DNA of 64,000 nt. Source: Poecilobothrus nobilitatus. Lineage: Eukaryota > Arthropoda > Insecta > Diptera > Dolichopodidae. The position numbers and the translations under genes are program-made. Shown in pieces: positions 24,521-36,193 of this stretch (positions within the stretch are counted from its first letter, which is position 1; every line of letters starts with the position of its first letter). Below the pieces are notes generated by a model, which did not search any database, was not told the DNA's origin, and saw only the letters and a program-made list of their open reading frames with translations. Where the stretch lies: NCBI GenBank assembly GCA_947095535.1, contig OX352773.1:128542830-128606829 (forward strand), read 5' to 3'.

Positions 24521-24999
24521 TCTGCCCAATAGCAGATTATTGTGTATTTTTAAATACTTTGTGATACTCGGTTTGAACATCGTTTACGAATAATTAAAAA
24601 TATAAATAATATTTACTCAGTTTTTAAATTTAACTTAATAAATTTTATTTTAATTTTAATTTAACTAACAAATTCACTTTTTTTTATATTTTATCTATAT
24701 TTTTTATTTTGTTTTAATTTTAATTATGTGTAAAGTAAAAGGTACAAAATAAATATAAAACACGTTTTAAACCTCGGCTGCACTTTCAATGGCGGCAGTA
24801 AGATAAGTACTTTTTCTTTTTGCTTTTTTAATAACACATTCTTTTTAATAACACATTTCTTTTTTAGTATCACATTTATTTATTTTTTTTTTGTTATTTA
24901 ATTTCACTTTTTTTTTTTATATTTATTTATTATTTAGTATATTCAAAATTGACTAATTTATTTTATTTTTTTTTTTAAATTTTTCTAATTCAACGCGCG

Positions 25000-27900
25000 C
25001 GGTTGCTTTGTTTACTATTAATTAATTTTAATTTCAATTTTTTTTTTTTTTGTTCTTTTCTCTCTAACATCTCCTAGTTGTAAACAAAACAAAAACAATA
25101 TCCTTCTCACTCCATCCCGTTGATAGATGTCAGTGTTCCAATTCTTCTCTTCTCAATAATCAATACCACCATAACTTAAACTGTAATTTTAATTTGTAAT
25201 TTCTGGTGGTATTTACTTATTCTAATTTACTTTTACTTTTTCATAAAAGATCTTGAGAAGACTTTAATATTATTGTAAATTTTACTATTTTTTATAATAG
25301 TGTGTGTAAATGTCAACTTAATTAATCAATAATTTTTATTTGCTATAACGTGCTCTTTTATTCTTTTTTGTATTGCACGTAAGGTTTGCTTTGGGTGTGT
25401 TTTTGGTTGTAACTGCGTTCAATAAGGTCACTTCACAATGTATGCTAAAAACTGTTGAACGTTTTATAAATCATTTGCACATTCAAGGCAAACATTTAAT
25501 TTAATTTAATTCACAAACAAATTGTGTTGTCAAGCTCGCGGTATTCATATCGTACACATATAATTTTTATAATTTTTATTGTTTCTTTATCAATTTAAAT
25601 TTTAATTTGATATTTCACTTTTTTATCTAATTATAAATTTTAATTTGTTGATTTTTACTTATATTGTTTTTTAAAATTTTACAAAATTACCAATTTTAAT
25701 GTAGATTTCTGCAATATACGCGGTTTACAGACGAATTTCAACGCCGTCACTTGCCATTTAAATTCTAGCAAACCAGCAATTCTTGCCCTATGTGAAACTC
25801 AAATTAACGGCTAGAATGATAATTTTAATATTACTGGCTACACACTCGTTTCACATTTCGTGTCTAAAAGAGGTATCGCCATCTATATTAAAAATGACAC
25901 AGCTTTCAACACTCTTAATAAATTCATATGTTCTAGCCCAACTTTCCACTATGTTTGGGTAAAAATCCTTGTTAGAAAGCAAGTCATACATTTCTGTTTC
26001 TTATACAGATCACCCAACTCAAGTGAAGAGGAAACTGTTGTGGAAATGAAAATCTCTCAAACCAGATCAATGAAATTTTGTATTCATATCCAGGAACTGA
26101 AATTGTTCTGGCGGGTGATTTCAATATTCATAATAGAGACTGGCTTCACTTTTCTAGTAACACCTCTCTGAGTCAAAACTCAATTGGGAAACAAGTTGAA
26201 CTATTCTCATCTCTTTTCCATCTTTCTCAACTTGTCCAAAATCCCACTAGGATCCCGGATCGTGCTGATCAAGATAGCTACCTCTTGGATCTGTTCCTGA
26301 CCACACACCCTGAAAAATATGTGGTTTCAGTTGGTTGCCCCCTGGGTGGTTCCGACCATTGTTTGGTTAAAAGAAGTTTCCGGGTAGGCCCAATTACCAA
26401 TCGAAGGACTCCTCCGAGGAAATTAGTATGGCGATACAGCCATGCGAACTGGGAGGATCTTAACAGTTTTTTCAGATCCTTTGATTGGTCATTGTGTTTC
26501 CACGATAGGAATGTCGACTTTGCTGCAAATGCGATTTGTGAAACAATTTTACTAGGAATGAGATTATTTATTCCTCACTCCATGAGAACTATTAAACGGA
26601 AATCCAAATCTTGGTTCAATCGCATTTGCAGTGAAGCCATTTTTAAAAAGGAGGAGGCTTTTAAACTGTATCAAAGCAATAGGTCGGAGGCTTTCAGAGC
26701 AAACTATATAGTGGTTCGAAACAGGTGCAAGAGAGTTATCAACAGGCAAAAATTGTTATTCAACCTAAAGTTGAAACGCAAACTTATCCACATGCCTAAG
26801 AATAGCAAATCCTTTTGGTCATTTGCAAAAAGTTTAAAAGAAGACGCTAGCAGGTGTTCTTTTCCTGCGCTTGTTGATATTAATAACATGATTGTGTCAG
26901 ATTCCAAAGAGAAAGAGAACTTGTTTGGCAAGCAGTTCTCTTTCAACTCGACACTGCCTCAGTCAACTTTAAAGCCACCAACTGTTCCTGAAGTTGACTG
27001 CTCCTTCGGTAAAATATACTTTAGGACAAGAGCAGTGATGAAAATCTTGAAAAATCTTGATGCAAAAAAATCAGCCGGTCCAGATGGTATCACTACTATG
27101 GTTCTTAAAAATACCTATTCAAGTATTTCAATACCTCTACGCAACCTTTTTTATCTTTCCTTTACTTCGGGTATTCACCCTACCCAATGGAAGGTTGCGC
27201 ATGTTTTCCCAATTCCAAAAAAAAATAATAAAAGCGATCCCTCTAACTACCGTCCTATTGCTATAACCTCGGTTCTTTCCAAGGTAATGGAAACAATAGT
27301 AAACCAGAAGCTTTTAAAATATCTGGATCGTAGAGGTTTGCTTCATGATCGACAATACGGGTTCAGAGCCCGTCGTTCAACCGGTGATCTCATGACTTAC
27401 CTTTGCGAAAAGTTGAATATCAGCCTTCACTATTCTGGTGAATCTAAAGTAGTGGCTCTGGATATTTCTAAAGCGTTCGACCGAGTCTGGCATGATGCTT
27501 TATTAGCAAACTGCAAAGCGTTAGGACTAGGTAGAGTCTTTCTAAAATGGATTGGAGATTTCCTTTCGAATCGCATGATTCGGGTACTTGTCGATGGTTA
27601 TTCATCTGACAATTTTATAATTAATGCTGGTGTCCCTCAGGGATCGGTTTTGTCCCCCACTCTCTTCTTAATATTTATCAATGACCAAGTTTCAATTTCC
27701 TCCAATCCAATCAATAGTTTCGCAGATGACTGCACCCTTGTAGCTTCCTATGAATATCATAGTTACTGTGGTATTAACCCCAGTTTTACCTCAACGCTCA
27801 CTCCACTTTGCCATCGCCGTACTGTTGGGTCATTGACCCTCTTTTATAGATACCTTGTAGGCGTGAACACCTGTTCTAAAGAAATAAAACAATTGATGCC

Positions 27901-28381
27901 TCCACTCAAAGTTTTCCAACGTGAAACGAGGAGTGCAACAGATGCCCACCCATACACTGTCGAACTGGCAAGATGGCGCAATACAGCATTTGGAAATTCG
28001 TTTGTCATGCGCACGTCGCGTTTATGGAACCTTATGCCCGCACATGTGTTCCCAAAAGTTGGTAATTCATTTGTGTACGATATATCGAAATTCAAGAAGA
28101 ACACTAACATCTTTCTTCAAAATAACTATTCAAATTTTTCCCTTCATCCTCCATAATCCCAATTTTCCTATATTCAAACACCCAAGTAATCCTTCCCCCA
28201 TCCTTTTTCCCAAAACCAAGCTGTACATTACATGATTATATATTAAAGGTCCAATCCTATAGTTTGGTTTTAAAGTGGTGGTTTTGGTTGGTTAGAGTCC
28301 AACACTACTCAGAGGAACCTCGTGCAGTTCTTTTGAGTGACTTTTGATGTTTTCCACCGTCCCTCGTAAAAAAAAAAAAAA
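25000..28381 (+). mobile_element. CR1/Jockey-type LINE inserted in errantivirus leader
   Basis: This is a non-LTR retrotransposon with a recognisable coding part from about 25700 to 28156, a ~210-bp 3' untranslated region and a 14-A tail (28368-28381). The left edge is not defined; 24.6-25.1 kb is AT/T-rich with no motif. No ORF1 is seen upstream of the endonuclease, so it is probably 5'-truncated or rearranged. Two more copies of the family lie at 57.8-59.8 kb (+) and 59.8-60.2 kb (-). Confidence 0.8.
25699..28156 (+). pseudogene. LINE ORF2: endonuclease and reverse transcriptase
   Basis: The endonuclease begins near 25699 (CNIRGLQTNFNAV, LALCETQI), meets a TAG at 25812, and continues as YRSPNSSEEETVV. 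A missing T at about 26048, compared with the 57.99-kb copy, shifts the frame. From 26078 a 692-codon frame is open: AGDFNIHNRDW and GGSDHCLV of the endonuclease, then RT motifs SAGPDGI, SNYRPIAITSVLSK, VVALDISKAFDRVWH, GVPQGSVLSPTLF and FADD. After FADDCTLVASYE the frame jumps directly to HRRTVGSLTLFYRY and the RTSRLWNLMP C-terminus. The 57.8-kb copy shows that a segment between these blocks has been lost in frame. The catalytic FADD is present. Clade beyond CR1/Jockey-like is uncertain. Confidence 0.88.
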
Positions 28382-28427
28382 CACTACAGGCAGAGCTGCA
28401 ATTAAATTATAAGTAAATAATTAAAGT

Positions 28428-28640
28428 TAAAATAAATAATTTAATTTAATAATTTTAAAATAAAAATTACAAAAGCGTCAAACACACAATAAATAATCAA
28501 TTTTACAAAATAAATAATTTAATTTAATAATTCTAAATAAAAACTACAAAAGTGTCAAACAAACAATAAATAATCAATTTTACAAAATAAATAATTTAAT
28601 TTAATAATTCAAAAAAGAATTTATTACAAAAGTGTTCAAT
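28428..28640. repeat. ~78-bp AT-rich tandem repeat, three copies
   Basis: The phrase aaataaataatttaatttaat followed by acaaaagYgtcaaaca and aataaataatc recurs three times just right of the LINE poly(A). It belongs to the errantivirus leader. Confidence 0.75.
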
Positions 28641-29154
28641 AAACAATAAATACCTAATCTAATGAAACATCAATTGAATTACTTCTAAAATAAAATTACA
28701 AATAATTAAAACGGATTACATATCAAAAATTCATACCTTCAAGCTGGGATTTAGAAAAAACGTTTTTGGAAAATCATACAACAACAGGTAGAGCAGTATC
28801 AAAAACATGAAGTTACCATAGTTTTAATTCATGAATATCCTGTCCAATTTCAACACGCAGTAGTCAGCTCCTGGATTTTTCCTATATCAACTTTAATGAG
28901 CTACACCAACTTTAAAAAGGAACATCAACACGCAGTAAGTTACCCCAAATAATTTTGCTACCTTAAGTAAAAGTATTTAAATTTTAAACAAAAATTAAAG
29001 GAAGAAGTAAATAAGTTTTCTTCTTAAATGTTAGAGAAAAAAAAAAGAAAATTTTAAATTTCTCATGCTAAATTTTTACGTGGTAAATAAATTTCTTCTA
29101 AATGTCAAATATAAAATAAAATTTAATAAATTTGCTTATTTTAAATTTTATAAA

Positions 29155-29640
29155 TTTTTCCACTTAAATGTTAAATAAATAAATAATTAAATATTATTTC
29201 AACAAATAATTATAAATTTTATAAATTTTCTTATTTTAAATTTTAACAAGAAATAAATTTTTCCAGTTAAATGTTAAATAAATAAATAACTAAATATTAT
29301 TTCAACAATAATTATAAATTTTATAAATTTTCGTATTTTAAATTTTAACAAGAAATAAATTTTTCCACTTAAATGTTAAATAAATAAATAACTAAATATT
29401 ATTTCAACAAATAATTATAAATTTTATAAATTTTCTTATTTTAAATTTTAACAAAAAAAAAAATAAGTTTTTCTACTAAATGTTAAATAAATAAATAACT
29501 AAATATTATTTGAACAAATAATTATAAATTTTATAAATTTTCTTATTTTAAATTTTAACAAAAAAAAAAATTTTTTCTACTTAAATGTTAAATAAATAAA
29601 TGACTAAATATTATTTCAACAAATATATTTTTCATTTTAA
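29155..29640. repeat. ~105-bp AT-rich tandem repeat, five copies
   Basis: The phrase ttaaatgttaaataaataaa with aactaaatattatttcaac recurs about every 103-109 bp (near 29166, 29270, 29373, 29481 and 29585). It lies in the untranslated leader of the errantivirus, immediately upstream of gag. Tandem repeats in this position are known for some insect gypsy elements. Confidence 0.8.
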
Positions 29641-29954
29641 ATTAAAATAAAAATATAATAATAATATTTTTTTTTTGAATAAATAAATAAATTTATCTAG
29701 AAAAAAAAAAAAAACTTTATATAAACTCTACTACCTTCATTTTAAATAAATAAGTAAGTAAATTTTTTTAATAAATTTGCTACTTTAAAATGTCCAACTA
29801 AAGTGAAAGTGACATATCCAATTTTAACTTAATTATTAAGTGCATCGCTCAAGTTCCACCTTTTAATGGTAGTCAACGAGACCTGACTACTTTTGTAAAA
29901 AGAATGGAATCTTTTATACCTCTTATAGAGGCACTAACTGGAAATCAGTATAAA

Positions 29955-30985
29955 ACGAGGAAGAGTGCAGTAGAGTAGACTGTGTCAACTCTGGGATACC
30001 CGTATGAACGTAATATATCCTGTTTCTATAAAACTTGATAATCTTTTAAAAACATTCAGATGTTTTAGTGCCGAACTACAGAGATATATTTATGTAAATT
30101 GTGGAGTTGTATGACAGCTACCTGAATCTATTGCGCCTAGCTTCATTAAGTTCCAAGAGGTGCAAGAAGCCTGAACCGGCTGCTCTAGACCAACCAAATT
30201 TTACAAAAGTTGTTGGCCTATAACTCAACACCTCTTTACTAAATTTCAGGTTCCTAACTTCAATAGACACTGAGTTATTCTCATTTAAACGGATAAGTTG
30301 TATGGCAGCTACCCGAACCCGTCGCACCACCACAACCAAATTTTTCAAAAGTGGTTGCCATAAAATTTGATCATCATTTGCAAGACTTCAGACGCCTAGC
30401 TTTATTAAGTTCGAAGAGGTGCAAGAAGCCTGAACCGGCTGCTCTAGACCAACCAAATTTTACAAAAGTTGTTGGCCTATAACTCGACACCTCTTTACTA
30501 AATTTCAGGTTCCTAGCTTCAATAGACACTGAGTTATTCTCATTTAAACGGAGAAGTTGTATGGCAGCTACCCGAACCCGCCGTACCACCACAACAAAAT
30601 TTTACAGAAGTTGTTGCCATAAAACTTAATCATCATTTGCAAAATTTCAGAAACCTAGCTTGAATAGATACTGAGTTATTTCTATATAAAGATAGAAGTT
30701 GTATGGCAGCTACTCGAACCCGCCGACCGAAAATGTTGGATTTAAATAGCAAAACTAACAATTTTACAAAAGTGCCGTAAAAAAAATTTCAGCCTCCTAG
30801 CTCCTTTATTTTTTGAGTTATCGTGCGGACGGACGGACGGACGTACATGGCTTAATCGACTCAGAATTCGATTCTGAGCCGATCCATACATTTGACACTA
30901 TATCTAGCTCGACTCCTTTAAGGTGTCACAAACGTAATGGCAAATTTATTATACCCTTGAACATAGTTCATACGGGTATAAAAAT
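29955..30985. mobile_element. ~1-kb repeat with 14-bp terminal inverted repeats, in gag
   Basis: atacccgtatgaac (29996-30009) and its exact reverse complement gttcatacgggtat (30966-30979) sit near the edges of a block that splits gag. The block begins with gaggaagagtgcagtagag and ends after a ggacggacggacggac stretch with tggcttaatcgactcagaat. These sequences resemble non-coding repeats common in fly genomes. No coding capacity is seen. I cannot assign it to a superfamily, and no target duplication is clear. Confidence 0.68.
30118..30720. repeat. ~257-bp tandem repeat inside the gag insertion
   Basis: Two full copies start near 30133 and 30390 (agcctgaaccggctgctcta, tgttggcctataactc, tgtatggcagctacccgaac) and a third partial copy starts near 30650. 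The two antisense ORFs here (76 and 72 codons) are shadows of the repeat and similar to each other for that reason. Confidence 0.82.
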
Positions 30986-31811
30986 CCTTTTTGGGCACAT
31001 TCAGGATAAAATAACTGGATATGCTAAACAAGCCTTACTCTCTCATGATCCGGTTGAAACTTGGATCGAATTAAAATCAATTTTAACAAAGAATCATGGA
31101 GAGACAGTCCCAACTTCTCGTCTTATTGATAATTTAGTATTAGTTAGATGTAATTCTACAATAAAATATTTCTATGATGAAATCAATTGTACACTAACAC
31201 GCATTAACAACGTACTACAGGACGAGGACAGTAAAGATAAAATAGAAGCAAATAAAAGAATTGCTTTAAACACTTTTAAAGATAATCTACCTGAACCTGT
31301 CAGGGGAATTATTATTAATAGAGACCCAAAAACATTATTTGATGCTTACCAGATTATAGCGGAAAACAACTATCTGCATTACAAAGGTATGCAAAATAAT
31401 AATAATCGAAATAAACATAAAATTTTAATAACTCTTTTCAAAAGAATTATAATTCCAACCAAAATAGTAAACAACAATATCACCATAATAACAATTCAAA
31501 TTTTCCAACAAGAAATTATAATAATAATTTCACTTCGCAAAATTCACAACAATATCACCATAATAATCCAAACCAATTAAATTCTCAATCAACAATTCTC
31601 GTCGTTTTAACGCACAAAACTCTAGAATCTATAAATCGAATAGCTATTCAAACAACTATCGCGTCTCACAACCTAATTATTCTGGTAACAGAAATTTTGG
31701 AAATAACAGAACACCAAGCATAGAACCAGTGGACATTTCAATGAATCTAAATGATGAAACGAACATCAATACAACAAATTTTCAAAACAACGCCTCAAGC
31801 AATTACCCTAT

Positions 31812-32273
31812 ATAGCTATTAAATTAAAAGGCAAAATATTAAGGTTTATTATTGATACTGGTGCAGAGTACAGTATCATTAATACCAATCTTTGCAATCC
31901 TAAATCGAAAACCACAATTAAAGCTGTCCCACTCACAGCTTTCAACAGAAAACTCTCTTTAAATATTAGATGCAGGTTCCCTCTTTTCGAAATTTTCAAT
32001 GAACCTGGTTATTTTGTTGATTTTCTTGAATTTTCGTTTCATAGTTCTTTTGATGGACTAATAGGTAATAACATCTTGTCCACATTAAATGTTAACATAG
32101 ATTATAAAGAAAGATTACTTACAACAAAAAAAACTTCTATTCCGTTCTTCCCAAATTATGAAGAAGAAAAATATTACGAAAACCATTATGTGGACGATTC
32201 TATTAATGTTTTCAGCCTCAATCGCTGTTACCATAACAACGAAATTAATTTTAATTTTCCATCTAAGCAATAA
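31812..32273 (+). pseudogene. Errantivirus protease domain of pol
   Basis: The domain is a retroviral-type aspartic protease that would process Gag-Pol. The frame from about 31812 encodes FIIDTGAEYS, with the Asp-Thr-Gly active site, about 17 residues after its start. It later has GLIGNNILSTLNV, the usual (I/L)-(I/L)-G-x-(N/D) second protease motif, and then a lysine-rich linker. The frame closes at 32273, before the reverse transcriptase start at about 32280, which lies in another frame. A frameshift near 32265 is therefore likely. It has no ATG of its own because it is part of a polyprotein. Confidence 0.75.
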
Positions 32274-32378
32274 AAATATTTCACAAATTAAATCACTTTT
32301 AAATACTTTTAAAGACGTTTTCCATCAAGAGAATGAAAAACTCACTTTCACCAACGAAATTAAGCATAAGATAGTAAC

Positions 32379-32852
32379 AATAAAATAAATAAAAAAATTT
32401 TTTAAAAAAACAGCTTTTCTGAACTAAAAAGTAGAACATAAATTTTTAATAGCAAATTTTTCTGTAATTTTCTAAACTATATTGTTACAATCGAGATTTC
32501 TTTGAAAAAGCTTATTTCAATATGTCAAATATATATATAAATATAAGTATATATAAGTTTTACAGTCTGTGAAATTAAAATAAAAGCTGAAGGCAACAAA
32601 CGCATAACTATAAACTTATATTTTTAAATTTTGCCTCCAGCTTTTATATTAATTTCACAGACTTTAAAACTTATATATACTTATATTTATATATATATTT
32701 GACATATTGAAATAAACTTTTTCAAAGAAATGTCGATTGTAACAATATAGTTTAGAAAATTACAGAAAAATTTGCTATTAAAAATTTATTTTCTACTTTT
32801 TAGTTCAAAAAGCTGTTTTTTTAAAAAAATTTTTTATTTATTTTATTTTATT
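32379..32852. repeat. Long palindrome: ~217-bp arms, ~36-bp spacer
   Basis: The left arm (32379-32595) and right arm (32632-32852) are near-perfect reverse complements. For instance, ttttctgtaattttctaaac on the left pairs with gtttagaaaattacagaaaa on the right, and gtctgtgaaatt pairs with aatttcacagac. A few mismatches and 1-2-base gaps are present. Such a structure is typical of fold-back elements or of two copies of one terminal sequence head to head. Confidence 0.9.
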
Positions 32853-33002
32853 CTTTTTAGTAACGACAAATATAAGTATTGAATTGATATTTTTTTTTTT
32901 CCTTGTTTAATTTTGAATTTTTACAGTTGCCCTCACAGTCAATAATTATATTATTACCTGTTATAATATAGAATATATTGAATTTTTTTATTATTAATTT
33001 AT

Positions 33003-35010
33003 TGTGACAAAATTTTTAAAAAATTAAGAAAACGTTGCATAGCTAAATTCAAAATTTAAATAAAAATATTGCAATTTTATAATGTTCTTTATTTCCACTT
33101 AAAATGCGACCCTTTAAAAACTTTGATTCATACACTGCCTTGTTTTTTCTTTCTTTTATAGCATGACATTTTAATATTTCTTTTTTTCTATCTGTTATGT
33201 GTGTAAATATCAGATGTGCACATATACATAAGAAATAGTCTTTAAAAATATTTAAAAACAATCAAAGTAACATTTTTTGTTCTCTTTTTTTTCTATTCGT
33301 TTTTATTTTTCTTCCAGTATTACATTTTACTTTTTTTTCTGTTATTTAGGTACGCTAAGAACTTATTTTTTTTTTTTAATATTAAATTTATGCATACAGT
33401 CTATTTAAAAAATAGAAATTATTAGCTATAGTACATTCTGAATTTTTTTTTTTTCGTTTATATTTACCGTCCATTCATATAAATATAATTGTTGGTATTA
33501 AAAAATAATGAATCTATAACTACACACATATATACTGATATGTTCATTCATATACATTTTATAGTAGTATGGGTACTATATAATGATCTGAACTTCCGAT
33601 TGTTATATTGTATTATATTGTGGCAAGATTTTTAAAAAATTAGGGAAACATTGCATAGCAAAATTAAAAATTTAAATAAAATTGTTATTGCAATTTTATA
33701 ATGTTCTTTATTTCCACTTAAAAATGCGACCCTTTAAAAACTTTGATTCATACACTGCCTTGTTTTTTCTTTCTTTTCATAACATAACATTTTAATATTT
33801 TTTTTTTTTATCTGTTATGTACGAAAATAGCAAACGTATGTTTCTTTCTTTTAAAATCATAACATTTTAATAGTTCTTTTTTTCTATCTGTTATGTGGGT
33901 AAATATCAGATGTGCACAATATATACATAAGAAATAGACTTTAAAAATATTTGCAAACAACCAAAGTAACATTTTTTGTTCTCTCTTTTTCTATTCGTTT
34001 TTATTTTTCTTCCAGTATTACATTTTCCTTTCTTTTGTTTTTTCTGTTATTTAGGTACGCTAAGTATTTCTTTTTTTTTTTTTTTTTAAATGTTTAATTT
34101 ATACATGCATTCTATTTAAAAAATATAAATTATAACCTATAGAACATTCTGAATTTTTTTTTGTTCGTTTATATTTACCTTCCATTCATATGCATACATA
34201 AAATTTTTTTTTGTTCGTTTATGTTTACCGTTCCTTCATATAAATATAACTGTTGCCTACATATTAAAAAATAATAAATCTATAACTACATACATAAATA
34301 GCCATATATCCATTCATATACATATGCATCTATATTATGAGCTGAACTTCTCATTGTTGCATTATATCATAATGCGGCAAAATTTTATAAAAATTAAGAA
34401 AACGTTGCATAGCTAAATTCAAAATTTAAATAAAAATATTGCAATTTTATAATGTTCTTTATTTCTACTTAAAATGCGACCCTTTAAAAACTTTGATTCA
34501 TACACTGCCTTGTTTTTTCTTTCTTTTCATAACATAACATTTTAATATTTTTTTTTTTTTTATCTGTTATGTACGGAAATATCAAACGTATGTTTCTTTC
34601 TTTTAAAATCATAACATTTTAATAGTTCTTTTTTTCTATCTGTTATGTGGTTAAATATCAGATCTGCACATATACATAAGAAATCGTCTTTAAAAATATT
34701 TAAAAACAATCAAAGTAACATTTTTTGTTCTCTTTTTTTCTATTCGTTTTTATTTTTCTTCCAGTATTACATTATACTTTTTTTTTCTGTTATGTAGGTA
34801 CACTAAGAACTTATTGTTTTTTTTTTAATATTAAATTTATGCATACAGTCTATTTCAAAAATAGAAATTATTAGCTATAGAACATTCTGAATTTTTTTTT
34901 TTGTTCGTTTATGTTAACCGTCCATTCATATGCATACATAAAATTTTTTTTTGTTCGTTTATGTTTACCGTCCATTCATATAAATATAACTGTTGCCTAC
35001 ATATTAAAAA
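33003..35010. repeat. Three tandem repeats of ~0.62-0.75 kb
   Basis: Copies start at about 33003, 33618 and 34371, each with gttgcatagc.aaatt, attgcaattttataatgttc, aatgcgaccctttaaaaact and ttcatacactgccttgtttt. They end with poly-T stretches followed by a gttcgtttat..ttaccgtccattcata segment. The second copy is longer because of an extra tctgttatgtacg..aaataKcaaacgtatg segment, which the third shares. They hold no coding region; the 70-codon minus ORF at 33049 is incidental. Confidence 0.85.
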
Positions 35011-35418
35011 TTATTAAATCGATAAATCAACTAAATAATAATAGTTGGGAATTTGGGAATTTGGTGTGACTGTGTTAGCAGATTTTTAATAGTACAGCAC
35101 ACATAAAAATATGCGTACCATTTTTGTACATGTTTGTACCTACATACATATGTAGTAATAAAATTTGGTTTTAAAAGTATGTAATTGAGAATATATTAAA
35201 TTGCTTACTTCTAAATGCTAATGTTTTTGAATTAAAAAAAAATTATTTTGCTTTTTCTAGACGATGTAGGTATACATATATGTATGTATGTACATAACAT
35301 ATATTTTATGATTAATTCATAATTATTGTTATTGAAAAGAAAAATATTGTTGTTATTTACTATTTTTAAAAAAGACTGGATTTCTTATTTTTAATAGGTA
35401 TATTCTTTTTGTTGTTTA

Positions 35419-35613
35419 ATGTTTTTACATAATTGGAAATATATTCTTAGTTTTTATACTTCAGAAAAAGGCATTAGTGGTGCAGATCATCATTCCCTAA
35501 TAGATCTTAATTTAAAGGCAGCTCCCAATTTAGATATCAATGTTAGGGCCATAATATGCCATTTTAATATGTTAAGAGTTTCGAAAGAAAAGCCCTATTT
35601 TAATTATAATTAA
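35419..35613 (+). pseudogene. P-like transposase fragment
   Basis: This 64-codon open frame contains HNWKYILSFYTSEKG and LDINVRAIIC, which correspond to the RGL..NWK..YY and VRAxxCDQG blocks around the second catalytic region of P/THAP9 transposases. The CDQGSNN-type segment after VRAIIC is replaced by a shortened stretch. The frame then reaches EKPYFNYN, matching the ..TPEKPYF.. block. It is a separate copy from those in the array, since wording and gaps differ, and it sits inside the insertion that splits the errantivirus RT. It is clearly only a remnant. Confidence 0.72.
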
Positions 35614-36193
35614 GAAAGGAAAAACACATATCTATATAAATATTATAAATAAACACATTGCTTTTATAAATAAAAATGTATACTAAAAATTAATTGATTT
35701 GATGAAAAAAAATTTAAATTTAACATTTGCTAACTAAATTTTAAGTAAATGCATATTAAGTTTTACACTGTGTTCTCAAGTGCGGCACATTAATTTGTTT
35801 ACACATTCATATCTTTCAAATTCATCGCTTTCAAACCAAAAATATTTTCGAAGCACATATTATTACATATTTTTAAGTATGTACCTATATGTAAATGTAC
35901 ACATACAATGCAATGGTCTCCATAGAAAACAATAGTCTTTTATAGAAAAAAAAAAACTTTTATGGATTACGTATACGTATTGGTATTGGTGAGTTTAGTA
36001 AATTTAGATAAAATGTTTTATTTTGGTTCTGTAATAATTCTGTTAAAAATTCTGTTATATCTTTGTATGAAAATTTAATTTTGAAATTAAGCTACTTTCT
36101 CTAATGTTTTTCGATATTATTATTTTAAAATCATGTATTGTCATCGGGATCTGATCTAATGAAGAAAATTTCAAGTCTCTAGCTCAACGGGAA

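Larger units (their letters stand above)
29800..31720 (+). pseudogene. Errantivirus gag, disrupted
   Basis: The gag product would be the capsid precursor. An N-terminal piece (about 29850-29960) reads PPFNGSQRDLTTFVKRMESF and then runs into the ~1-kb repeat insertion. The reading resumes near 30985 with LFGHIQDKITGYAKQALLSH and continues through DNLPEPVRGIII to about 31385. The open frame starting at 30813 takes its first ~55 codons from the inserted repeat, not from gag. Near 31400 the frame shifts, and the expected Asn/Gln-rich C-terminal tail continues in another frame to about 31720. No zinc knuckle is visible, as is usual for this group. The gene is inactivated by the insertion and the frameshift. 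Confidence 0.78.

Noticed and set aside
30118..30592. Two similar minus ORFs (76 and 72 codons)
   Set aside because: They are shadows of the 257-bp tandem repeat inside the gag insertion.
30813..30980. N-terminal part of the 255-codon ORF as genuine gag
   Set aside because: These codons fall in the inserted repeat (GGAC run and inverted-repeat end); authentic gag starts near 30985.
33049..33261. 70-codon minus ORF
   Set aside because: It lies in the first of three tandem non-coding repeats and is not open in the other two copies.
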